A stretch of 64,000 nt of DNA from Mesobacillus sp. AQ2 (GTDB taxonomy: Bacteria; Bacillota; Bacilli; Bacillales; Cytobacillaceae). The stretch covers positions 2,795,001 to 2,859,000 of the forward strand of contig NZ_CP126080.1 in NCBI RefSeq assembly GCF_030122805.1, given 5' to 3'. Below, in pieces: positions 26,118 to 33,864 of this stretch. Numbering within the stretch: the stretch's first letter is position 1; each line of letters starts with the position of its first letter. The position numbers and the translations under genes were made by a program. A model generated the notes under the pieces. That model worked only from the letters and a program-made list of their open reading frames with translations. It had not been told where the DNA came from and searched no databases.

Positions 26118-27308
26118 ATGAACAATTATAATTATCTTGCAGTCGACATAGGCAACAGCTGGTATAAGGTTCTGGCCTCTGATGATGGGCAGTTGAGCGA
26201 ATACCAAATGCCAAACGCAATCGCGCTATACGATGATGAGTTTTATGAAAAGCCCTATGACGAAGAGGATATTGAACTCGAAGAAAATTTGATCGTAGAG
26301 ATAAAAAGCCCGGCGGTCACAAACAAAAGGGAAATCTTTTACGCAGGAAAGGCTGCCGCAAGACAGAGGAATGTGAGCCTGACCTCAAGCAATAATCAAA
26401 AAGCAGACGAAGACCGGACCTATATCCTTTTATTCGCCGCTGCAGCCTATCATGCTTCCAACTTAAATCCGGAGGACATTGAAATAAGCTACTGTGTGGA
26501 CCAATTAGCTGTATCACTTCCTACAACTCAATATAAGGAAAAAAAGGAATTACTTAAACAGCGTTTAATTGGCAGCCATACCATCACCCTTCATAAGGTA
26601 CCCGGCATTTCCGAACCTAAAGAACTGATCGTCAAGCTTGAGATAAAAGATGTGATTGTCGGTGCAGAAGGAGCATGTGCATATCTAGGGTTAATACGTG
26701 ACATTGACACACTCGCCATTAAGGATGACGGTCTCGTGAAAGATTCCAGGAAAGGAGTCATCATTGGTGACCTGGGCGGTGATTCGGTGGACTTTGTCGG
26801 CATCAAAAACAGCAAGCCTGTGGCGTCGGTTGAAGGTGACCATTTTGGCATTAATCTGTTCCTGGATACAGTCATAAAGAAGGTAAGCAAGAATGAACTC
26901 TATACCTTCGATTCCAGGTCTGAACTCGAGGAGAAACTTTCAGCAGGACAATCAGAGTGGTATGTTGAACCTTTTGCAGGTGTCAGGAAAGATATAAGCA
27001 AGTACGTTATCCCTCAACTCAGAATCATGGCAATCAAATACCTTGAGCATTTTGACCGTGCAAGGAGCAGTTCCAGCGAAATCAAGGGGGCGTCCCGCTA
27101 TATTGCAGTGGGCGGTGCAGCTAAACTTGCACAAAAGCAAATACAGGAAGCAGCGGTAAGATGGGCTGACAAAGGGCGACCGATTGAACTGACTTTTCCT
27201 GAGAACCTGGAAAAACTGAATGTCTTCGGACTCATGATTCTAGCCAAAATGAATCAAATTAAGAAACAACATGAGAATACCGAGGAACTAATTCCCATTG
27301 AAGGGTGA
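26118..27308 (+). CDS. ParM/Alp-like actin-family ATPase
   Basis: ATG at 26118 with AAAGGAGGAGGATG directly upstream gives 396 residues. Actin-fold motifs are visible: phosphate 1 LAVDIGNSWYKVLA (residues 5-18), phosphate 2 GVIIGDLGGDSVDFVGI (about 232), and an adenosine-type motif RYIAVGGAAKLAQ (about 340). The architecture fits ParM/StbA or Alp filament proteins that segregate plasmids or phage DNA. It is followed at once by a small gene in the position of a ParR-type adaptor. I see no plasmid replication or phage gene in the window, so it may be a chromosomal homologue of unknown cargo. Confidence 0.85.
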   Translation: MNNYNYLAVDIGNSWYKVLASDDGQLSEYQMPNAIALYDDEFYEKPYDEEDIELEENLIVEIKSPAVTNKREIFYAGKAAARQRNVSLTSSNNQKADEDRTYILLFAAAAYHASNLNPEDIEISYCVDQLAVSLPTTQYKEKKELLKQRLIGSHTITLHKVPGISEPKELIVKLEIKDVIVGAEGACAYLGLIRDIDTLAIKDDGLVKDSRKGVIIGDLGGDSVDFVGIKNSKPVASVEGDHFGINLFLDTVIKKVSKNELYTFDSRSELEEKLSAGQSEWYVEPFAGVRKDISKYVIPQLRIMAIKYLEHFDRARSSSSEIKGASRYIAVGGAAKLAQKQIQEAAVRWADKGRPIELTFPENLEKLNVFGLMILAKMNQIKKQHENTEELIPIEG

Positions 27309-27313
27309 TCGGT

Positions 27314-27688
27314 ATGTCAAACACCTATACGGATTATGTTAATAAAGTTGCGATAACAGTTCCTGATCGATATATTGACGTCAAAACCGGCGAATCTTAT
27401 TCAATATCACCAAAGGTAATTGAACAAATTGAATACCATGCAGAAAACAATTCTTTGAGCCATCTCGTCCTTGCTGCGCTCCATCATTACCTTACTCCTA
27501 AGCCTGCGGTGAATGGGGGTTCTGCTGAAATCCTCCAGCAGCTCGCTGACATCCGGTCGATACTTGATAATGGCTCTTTTTTCATTCAGCCATCTGTAAA
27601 ATCAAGGGGTACAAAAGAGCAAACTGAGGCAGCTAAATTGCTCGATATGAAGGAAGTTGAGGACATCCTTGATGCATTCGGGGGCTAA
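27314..27688 (+). CDS. Small partner protein of the actin-like ATPase (ParR-like position)
   Basis: The 124-residue product starts at ATG 27314, five nt after the ATPase stop. The first half contains KVAITVPDRYIDVKTGESYSIS and PKVIEQIEYHAENNSLSHLVLAAL, a short strand and helix arrangement that could be a ribbon-helix-helix dimer; the second half is a loose helical tail ending LLDMKEVEDILDAFGG. In ParM-type systems the second gene is the DNA-binding adaptor, so that role is inferred from position and size. No ParR family motif can be confirmed by eye. Confidence 0.6.
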   Translation: MSNTYTDYVNKVAITVPDRYIDVKTGESYSISPKVIEQIEYHAENNSLSHLVLAALHHYLTPKPAVNGGSAEILQQLADIRSILDNGSFFIQPSVKSRGTKEQTEAAKLLDMKEVEDILDAFGG

Positions 27689-27694
27689 ATATAC

Positions 27695-27730
27695 AAAGAA
27701 AGGACGGTACTTATGTACTCGTCCTTCACT
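27695..27730 (+). terminator. Possible terminator after the actin-like operon
   Basis: AAGGACG, 13-nt loop containing GTAC twice, CGTCCTT; T-tract is weak. Confidence 0.45.
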
Positions 27731-27814
27731 GTTTGAAGTAGTAGGTATTTGTTTTATACTCAACAGGTTTTTTTAGCAGCCGCTTCAAACCCCACCTATT
27801 GTCATTCTGGAAAT

Positions 27815-28471
27815 TCATTGTTGAAGAGCGCCGGAAACGATGGAAAGCAGTTTAGGATAATGATGGACGTAGAATTCAAGATCAGAGGCATCGGCTTTTT
27901 TATTATAGAAATCAATGATTCTGTGGACCGCTTCTTTTTTGTGATGAACTGGTATGTGGAAAAAATCGATAATTGGTGAATAAGTACCATCCCCCGCTGG
28001 AAGCAGATACCCCAAAAGTAAGTCATGGTCCCCAGGATGATGGTATATTTCATTATAGATGGCAACCAGCCTCTCCTTCATGCGCAATACATCATGGACA
28101 ACGAGCAAACGGTCACCATAAAATTCATTAATTATGTAAAATCCCGGTGATGCGTATTTCCATTCACTGATGATTCTGTGGATTCTGGGATTCCTTCTGC
28201 TTTTGTATTCAGGTGAATTTAGATATTGCTCTAAGATTGTCTTCTTTGTGTCAGGGAGGTGATGGCAAAACACTGCCCAGGAAATAAAATGAGGAATTAA
28301 TGAAGAGGCTATTTTTTCAGGTATTTGTTCTGTTTCAATGAAATCATCAACTAAATGAAGTAAATATTCACCAAAATATTCATTGGCGAAATAAAACAAT
28401 TCCTCTATTTCCTCAAATGCCTGATCTTTTAATCGTTCCTGTATGGAAATTACTTTTTGATCCGTGACCAT
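27815..28471 (-). CDS. Hypothetical protein, 218 aa
   Basis: ATG at 28471 lies nine nt after AGGAGA; the frame stays open to 28525 without a site. Helix-rich, with aromatic and acidic residues (FEEIEELFYFANEYFGEYLLHLV, IIDFFHIPVHHKKEAVHRI). No signal peptide or transmembrane helix. I do not recognise the family. It converges on the actin-like operon and is separate from the glutaminase gene downstream on its side. Confidence 0.65.
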   Translation of the reverse strand: MVTDQKVISIQERLKDQAFEEIEELFYFANEYFGEYLLHLVDDFIETEQIPEKIASSLIPHFISWAVFCHHLPDTKKTILEQYLNSPEYKSRRNPRIHRIISEWKYASPGFYIINEFYGDRLLVVHDVLRMKERLVAIYNEIYHHPGDHDLLLGYLLPAGDGTYSPIIDFFHIPVHHKKEAVHRIIDFYNKKADASDLEFYVHHYPKLLSIVSGALQQ

Positions 28472-28577
28472 ACATATAACTCTCCTTTCAGTTAATATAA
28501 ACCACCCCCTTATCTTACCATGCAAAAAAATACTCGCACGGGTAATATTTGTCTGGATTTTTACAAATCTCAGCCTG

Positions 28578-29504
28578 CTAGAACATGCTCATATCGTATT
28601 TAGCAGACATCATTTCCAATAGCTTGATACCGCCAATGCTGTTGCCCTTTTCATCAAGTGCCGGCCCTAGAATGCCAATTCCAAACCTGTTCGGTACTGA
28701 GCCCATGATACCGCCAGATACTCCGCTCTTCGCAGGAATCCCAACCCTGACTGCGAACTCTCCAGATGCATTATACATTCCACAAGTGACCATAAAGGTC
28801 TTGCATAGGCGAGCCACATGTGCAGGAATCAGCCTGCGGTTGGTGACAGGCTCCAAACCGTCCATTGCAAAGACACAGCCAATACGTGCAAGGTCAAGAC
28901 AATCCATTTCAATCGCACATTGCTTTGTATACACCATCAGCAGTTCTTCTACATCTTCATCGATGACGCCATGCTGCTTCAAAAAATAACTTAAGGCTCT
29001 GTTCAAGTCGGAAGTTTCGAATTCGGAATCGGCGATTTCCTTGGAATATCCGATTGAGGAATTGCCGGCAAGATCCTGGATAAAAGTCAGGATTCGATTG
29101 AACCTGTCATCCGCATCCTCCCCTTTTATCATATGTGTCACCGCAAGGGCTCCAGCATTAATCATCGGATTCAGAGGTTTGGATGGACTGAATTCCAGCT
29201 TGACGATTGAATTGAATGGGTCACCTGTTGGTTCATACCCCACTTTATCAAACACTGCTTCTTCCCCATAATCCATCAGCGCCAGTGCAAGTGTCAGAAC
29301 TTTGGAGACACTTTGCAATGAGAGCTTTTGCTGGATATCACCAGCGGATACACAGGTTCCGTCATCATGGAAAATAGCGACTGATAGCTCCTCACGATTG
29401 GCTTTTGCCAGTGCAGGAATATAATCTGCAACCTTGCCGCCAAATGTGTAATGTTTTGCTTTTTGAACGAGTTCATTCAATTCATCAGTTGTTCTGCATG
29501 GCAT
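28578..29504 (-). CDS. glsA: Glutaminase
   Basis: Deamidates glutamine to glutamate and ammonia. The 308-residue length fits the serine-dependent glutaminase family; the SxxK nucleophile is in LSLQSVSKVLTLALAL, and other signatures are GYEPTGDPFNS, PMINAGALAV, and KSGVSGGIMG near the C-terminus. GGAGGAG six nt upstream supports ATG 29504. Single gene. Confidence 0.95.
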   Translation of the reverse strand: MPCRTTDELNELVQKAKHYTFGGKVADYIPALAKANREELSVAIFHDDGTCVSAGDIQQKLSLQSVSKVLTLALALMDYGEEAVFDKVGYEPTGDPFNSIVKLEFSPSKPLNPMINAGALAVTHMIKGEDADDRFNRILTFIQDLAGNSSIGYSKEIADSEFETSDLNRALSYFLKQHGVIDEDVEELLMVYTKQCAIEMDCLDLARIGCVFAMDGLEPVTNRRLIPAHVARLCKTFMVTCGMYNASGEFAVRVGIPAKSGVSGGIMGSVPNRFGIGILGPALDEKGNSIGGIKLLEMMSAKYDMSMF

Positions 29505-29547
29505 ACTCTACTCCTCCGAATCTTATCGCATTATTAATCTTAGTAAT

Positions 29548-29580
29548 AGAAAAAGGCAATGAAAGGACCATTGCCTGAAT
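29548..29580 (-). terminator. Terminator of the UbiB-family gene
   Basis: Minus strand GGCAATG, loop, CATTGCC followed by TTTTTCTA, just past the stop at 29585. Confidence 0.75.
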
Positions 29581-29584
29581 CGCC

Positions 29585-31261
29585 TTAAAATCTTCCCGAT
29601 CTTAAAATCGAATAAATAATCAATAAAAACATACCGAACGCTATGAAGAATCCTATTTCTATAGCAGGTACGCTAGTCAATATCGTATTATTCCCAAAAG
29701 TCGCTCCTACTATCAAACCGAGGACTACAATACTGAAGGCGAGCAGCGTAAGGCTAAAAGAAACCTGGTTGCTGATCCGATCGAATTTATTGAGGATCCG
29801 ATTGATTTCCGAAAGGCTGATTTCAAATTTTAAATCGCCTTTGGATGCCTTGTCCAGGACATTTTCAACTTGATTTGGGATATTAACAAATGTATCTGAT
29901 AAGTCTTCTGCTTGATTCAAGAGCCTTTTCCCCATCTTGATCGGATCATAGCGTTCCCTCATAAGCTGTTCTCCATAAGGTTTTGCAATCTCGATCATAT
30001 CCAGGGTTGGATCCAGCTCAGAAATGATCCCTTCTATTGTGATCAGGGCTTTACCCATCATCGTCATTTCCTTTGGGAGGATAATCCGGTGTTCCTGGGC
30101 AGCCGCAAATAGCTCCTTGACCGTCAATCCTAGACTCAGGCCATCTTTGGATGAGAGTTCTACTGTTTTCCTGATGCCATCCACGTGGTCATAAAAGTGC
30201 TGTTCATCTATGTCGGATGGAACATATGCCATCCGGAATATCGCCTTGACAATGCGATGGGTATCCTGCTGGATGATTCCCATCATCATCGAAGCGGAAT
30301 GGTATCTCATACTTGCCGAAAGCCTTCCTACCTGGCCAAAGTCAATAAACACCAGCTGCTGTTTTTCCAGGCTATAGAGGATATTACCCGGATGCGGGTC
30401 CCCATGAAAAAATCCTTCTTTAAGAATTTGAGTTATAAATGCACTTACCAGTAAATCTGCAATTTTTCGTTTTTCTTCTTTTCCTGCAACCATTGCGTTT
30501 AACTCATTCAGTTTGATTCCTTCAGCCTTTTCCATGGTGAGAATTTGGGTTGTGGAGTAATCATGGAAGATTAGCGGAACTTTAATTGAGTCACAATCCT
30601 CAAATTGCAGTTGAACCATATCTGTATTCCGGGCCTCTTCAGAATAATCCAGTTCCCTTCTGATTGATTCAGAAAGTTCCTCAACCATATCCGTTATGTT
30701 ATAATACTGCGCCCAGTCGTATCGCTGTTCGATTAGTTTTGCAAAATCCCTTAAAATCTCCAGGTCAGTAAGCACAATATTCTTGATCCCCGGACGCTGG
30801 ACTTTGACCATGACTGATTCTCCACTGTGTAAAACGGCTTCATGAACCTGTCCGATAGAAGCTGCGGCGACATAATCTTCATTGAAAAAATGAAAGATTT
30901 CAGTAACAGGCCTGCCAAATTCATGCTTGATCTTCTTTTTTATTTCTTCTACCTGGACGGGTGGTACCTGATCCTGGAGCAGTTCCAATTCCTTTACAAT
31001 TTCATCGGGCAACAGGTCACTCCTAATGCTGAGAAGCTGTCCAAGCTTGATAAAGGCCGGGCCCAATTCCTCCAGCATACAGCGGATGCGATAACCCATT
31101 TCCTGTGTATTACCATCTTTCACTTCTGCTTTTACTTTATCTTTTAGCGATAGAATATGGAAAAGGCCGACTTCTTCCAAAACATAGCCAAATCCATATT
31201 TCACAAATAAGGAACCAATCTCCTTGTATCTATTTAAACGTCTCAAACGGTCCGTCAACAT
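29585..31261 (-). CDS. UbiB/ABC1/AarF-family atypical kinase
   Basis: A 558-residue member of the ADCK/UbiB family, which in other organisms supports quinone synthesis. Signatures: LGPAFIKLGQLLSIRSDLLPDE (the KxGQ motif), VKVQRPGIKNIV, FFHGDPHPGNILY and FIDFGQVGRLS (catalytic loop and metal-binding DFG). Two transmembrane segments close the protein (FSLTLLAFSIVVLGLIVG and IGFFIAFGMFLLIIYSIL), which would tether it. The next gene (31276) ends 15 nt upstream, so they are probably co-transcribed. Confidence 0.9.
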   Translation of the reverse strand: MLTDRLRRLNRYKEIGSLFVKYGFGYVLEEVGLFHILSLKDKVKAEVKDGNTQEMGYRIRCMLEELGPAFIKLGQLLSIRSDLLPDEIVKELELLQDQVPPVQVEEIKKKIKHEFGRPVTEIFHFFNEDYVAAASIGQVHEAVLHSGESVMVKVQRPGIKNIVLTDLEILRDFAKLIEQRYDWAQYYNITDMVEELSESIRRELDYSEEARNTDMVQLQFEDCDSIKVPLIFHDYSTTQILTMEKAEGIKLNELNAMVAGKEEKRKIADLLVSAFITQILKEGFFHGDPHPGNILYSLEKQQLVFIDFGQVGRLSASMRYHSASMMMGIIQQDTHRIVKAIFRMAYVPSDIDEQHFYDHVDGIRKTVELSSKDGLSLGLTVKELFAAAQEHRIILPKEMTMMGKALITIEGIISELDPTLDMIEIAKPYGEQLMRERYDPIKMGKRLLNQAEDLSDTFVNIPNQVENVLDKASKGDLKFEISLSEINRILNKFDRISNQVSFSLTLLAFSIVVLGLIVGATFGNNTILTSVPAIEIGFFIAFGMFLLIIYSILRSGRF

Positions 31262-31275
31262 TCCATCACCTGCTG

Positions 31276-31659
31276 CTATTCAATGTCTTTTGAAAAACCA
31301 GGTGGGACATTCTCCATCCCATTCTCCGCCTGGTCGAATTCTGTATTCATTTTATTTTTGCGATTCAATGAAACTTCTTCCTTCAATAATGCAAGCTGGG
31401 CCTGGACAACATCTAATTCTTCTTTTGTCACAAATCCCCATTCGCTCAGCTGGCTTCTTGCCATCTTTTTAAATTCATCATTCCATTCCTCACTTTTATT
31501 TTCACCTTTTTTAAAAAGTTCATCAAAAATCGTATCAGCCTCTGTCTGTGTCATACTTCCTTTTTCGACCAGCTTCATGATTGTTTCATCAATTTTTTCC
31601 TTTCCTGCAACCGCGGCTCCAAGCCCAAGTAAAAAACCACTTTTTAGAAAATTATTCAT
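31276..31659 (-). CDS. Phasin-like/PhaF-type small coiled-coil protein
   Basis: A 127-residue protein starting MNNFLKSGFLLGLGAAVAGKEKIDETIMKLVEKG, followed by a helix (DELFKKGENKSEEW) and EELDVVQAQLALLKEEVSL, a heptad-rich coiled coil. This layout, LLGLGA...KEKIDE plus a C-terminal heptad, matches proteins annotated as polyhydroxyalkanoate synthesis regulators/phasin-like, often placed beside UbiB genes. Role inferred. Confidence 0.65.
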   Translation of the reverse strand: MNNFLKSGFLLGLGAAVAGKEKIDETIMKLVEKGSMTQTEADTIFDELFKKGENKSEEWNDEFKKMARSQLSEWGFVTKEELDVVQAQLALLKEEVSLNRKNKMNTEFDQAENGMENVPPGFSKDIE

Positions 31660-31732
31660 TGATAAGGCCCTCCAATATAAAATATATTTACTTATCTAAT
31701 ACCCAAAAACCAGGGACAATTACCCTTTTACA

Positions 31733-31766
31733 TAAAAAAAGCAGCTGGCTCGATAAAACCAGGTGC
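31733..31766 (-). terminator. Terminator reading from the repeat array
   Basis: Minus strand GCACCTGG, 10-nt loop, CCAGCTGC (one mismatch) then TTTTTTT. It lies downstream of the 52-bp repeat array on the minus strand and has no gene between, so it probably ends a transcript that comes from the LysM-GH18 gene and contains the array. Confidence 0.65.
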
Positions 31767-31823
31767 TTGGATACTTTGGATTGGTACATATTTTTTAAGG
31801 GAACTAACTCTATTCTGGCGGTG

Positions 31824-32447
31824 TTGTGTCCGAACCTGCACCTACTTCGGACATTTTCTTCATGGTCAGCCGACGTTTTGTCCGAACTTCCACCTGCTTT
31901 GGACATTTTCTTCATGATCTGCCTACGCTTTGTCTGAACCTACCTCTTCTTCGGACATTTTCTTCATGATCTGCCGGCGTTTTGTCTGAACCTACCCCTT
32001 CTTCGGACATTTTCTTCATGATCTGCAGCAGTTTTGTCCGAACTTGCACCTACTTCGGACATTTTCTTCATGATCTCCCGGCGCTTTGTCCGAACTTCCA
32101 CCTACTTCGGACATTTTCTTCATGATCTGCCGGCGTTTTGTCCGAACTTCCACCTACTTCAGACATTTTCTTCATGATCTCCCGGTGTTTTGTCCGAACT
32201 TCCACCTACTTCAGACATTTTCTTCATGATCTGACTACGTTTTGTCTGAACCTACACCTGCTTCGGACATTTTCTTCATGATTTGCAAGCATTTTGTCCG
32301 AACTTACACCTGCTTCGGACAATTCCTCCATGGTCTACGGGCGCTTTGTCCGAACTTCCACCTGCTTCGGACATTTTCTTCATGATCTGCCGACGTTTTG
32401 TCCGAACCTGTACCTGCTCCAGTGACAGCCAGGTGTTTTGACAAAAC
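31824..32447. repeat. Twelve tandem 52-bp repeats, each with an 8-bp inverted repeat
   Basis: Period 52 bp. Unit core: TTTTGTCCGAACTTCCACC then TACTTCGGACATTTTCTT then CATGATCTGCCGGCG. Each unit contains TGTCCGAA and TTCGGACA around an 11-nt spacer, so each copy can form a hairpin; a few units have a C-to-T change in one arm, conserved as wobble or mismatch. Because 52 is not a multiple of 3 no frame is kept, so it is non-coding. There are no unique spacers, so this is not a CRISPR array. It fills most of 31660-32487. Confidence 0.9.
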
Positions 32448-32487
32448 TTCTATCCACTTTAAAACAAACACACCTCTCCAACACTAT

Positions 32488-33747
32488 CTAAACTATATCG
32501 GCCTTATCAAGATAAGCCCAGTTTTGGGGAGCCCGGAAGCTTAGTTGCCAGTAGGTTGCTCCATTCAATCCATATAAATCAATCAGCCTGTATTTCTCGA
32601 TATAGCTGCGGATATCTTCAAACCAGACGATGTGTTCCTCCGTTCCTCTCCAGTACCTGAACCAGGGTGACTTTGCTGCTGAATCATATTGAATGACTGA
32701 ACCTGTTGAGATGGCAAGATTTTGCGCATCCAGCACGGAAAGGGCACGAAACTGAGTAGAGGATACTATTTTGTCATGTCCATATAGCGGAAGGCCAATC
32801 TGTAACTTTTCCCGAGGGATAAGGGTCAATGAATATCTGACAACGAGTGCGATCCACCAAAGCGGCGAAACTGGATCCGGCGGACCGCTCGGATACCCAT
32901 AATCAATCGTCATCACAGCGACGATATCAGCAATCTCACCGATTTTCTTATAATCATAAGCTCCTATGATTGGATTGGAAGGTATATCTTCAGTCTTTGC
33001 ATGGACATTCACATGCATGATAAGACTGCCCATTGCTGTTTTCAGTTCCTTGAGGAATGTATTGAAATCCTCTCGCTGAGGAGGCGGAATAAATTCCAGG
33101 TCTACGCTGATCCCCCGGTATCCTCTTTTTAAAGCGAGATTGACCAGGCTTGCCACAAGATTCCTTCGATATGCTGGCGATGACAGAACTCTTCCTGCAA
33201 GTTCTTTACTAAAACCTGCGGATGTTGTATTTTGAACCATTAACAACGGAATGATATTCAATTCATTGCTTTGAATGACGATAGGGACATCATCACCTGT
33301 TACATACGCATATCCTTCTTCTGTGAAGGAAAATGCTGCAACTGCCAGGTAAGTAAGGTGAGGTGCAATTTCTGCTAAATCGTTCAGGAATGTTGGAGAA
33401 GAACCAGGGACGATAAATCCTAAAGTGGAGAACTGTGGTTTGATAGGAGAAGGTATGTTGATGTTCTGGCCAATATATAATCTGTTTGGATCCAGACCGG
33501 GATTGGCATTTAGTATATTGTTTATACTTGTATTGAATTGCAGCGAAAGTTTCCACAATGTGTCACCGGCTTTAATTTTATAAAACCTGATGATCGGTTG
33601 CTTGTCTGGTATGTAAAGGGCAAGTCCTGGAACGATAAAATTTGCCGAAGGAAGACCATTAACTTCCACTATATTTTGAATCGTTACCCCATGCGTTTTG
33701 GAAATGGACCAGAGGTTTTCTCCTGATTTCACGATGTGGACAGCCAT
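32488..33747 (-). CDS. LysM-GH18 spore cortex hydrolase (SleL/YaaH-like)
   Basis: Two N-terminal LysM peptidoglycan-binding domains (MAVHIVKSGENLWSISKTHG and YKIKAGDTLWKLSLQFN, with their NGLPS and NPGL turns; residues about 2-48 and 54-100), then a glycoside hydrolase 18 barrel (about 110-419) in which GISVDLEFIPP supplies the acid residue (E) of the catalytic strand, plus MTIDYGYPSGPPDPVSP. This is the layout of SleL/YaaH/YdhD, which trim cortex fragments in spores or on germination. No signal peptide is visible. Transcription probably runs on into the 52-bp repeat array. Confidence 0.9.
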   Translation of the reverse strand: MAVHIVKSGENLWSISKTHGVTIQNIVEVNGLPSANFIVPGLALYIPDKQPIIRFYKIKAGDTLWKLSLQFNTSINNILNANPGLDPNRLYIGQNINIPSPIKPQFSTLGFIVPGSSPTFLNDLAEIAPHLTYLAVAAFSFTEEGYAYVTGDDVPIVIQSNELNIIPLLMVQNTTSAGFSKELAGRVLSSPAYRRNLVASLVNLALKRGYRGISVDLEFIPPPQREDFNTFLKELKTAMGSLIMHVNVHAKTEDIPSNPIIGAYDYKKIGEIADIVAVMTIDYGYPSGPPDPVSPLWWIALVVRYSLTLIPREKLQIGLPLYGHDKIVSSTQFRALSVLDAQNLAISTGSVIQYDSAAKSPWFRYWRGTEEHIVWFEDIRSYIEKYRLIDLYGLNGATYWQLSFRAPQNWAYLDKADIV

Positions 33748-33827
33748 TTAATCACACCTTTTTTATTTTATCCTTCTTTTATCATATGGCTGTTGTTCTG
33801 TTATATATTACTTTCGTTTTCCAAAGA

Positions 33828-33858
33828 AGCAGGGCTTAAACAACTAAGCCCTGCTGAT
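33828..33858 (-). terminator. Probable terminator after the SUV3-like helicase gene
   Basis: Minus strand AGCAGGGCTTA, loop GTTGTT, TAAGCCCTGCT; arms are perfect but the T-tract is short (TTCTTT). Confidence 0.6.
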
Positions 33859-33864
33859 AATTAA

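Noticed and set aside
31688-31915. 75-aa ORF over the start of the repeat array
   Set aside because: It arises from one frame through a 52-bp period repeat, which cannot keep a frame; no ribosome binding site.
31824-32447. CRISPR array
   Set aside because: No unique spacers: the whole 52-bp unit repeats, and there are no cas genes near.
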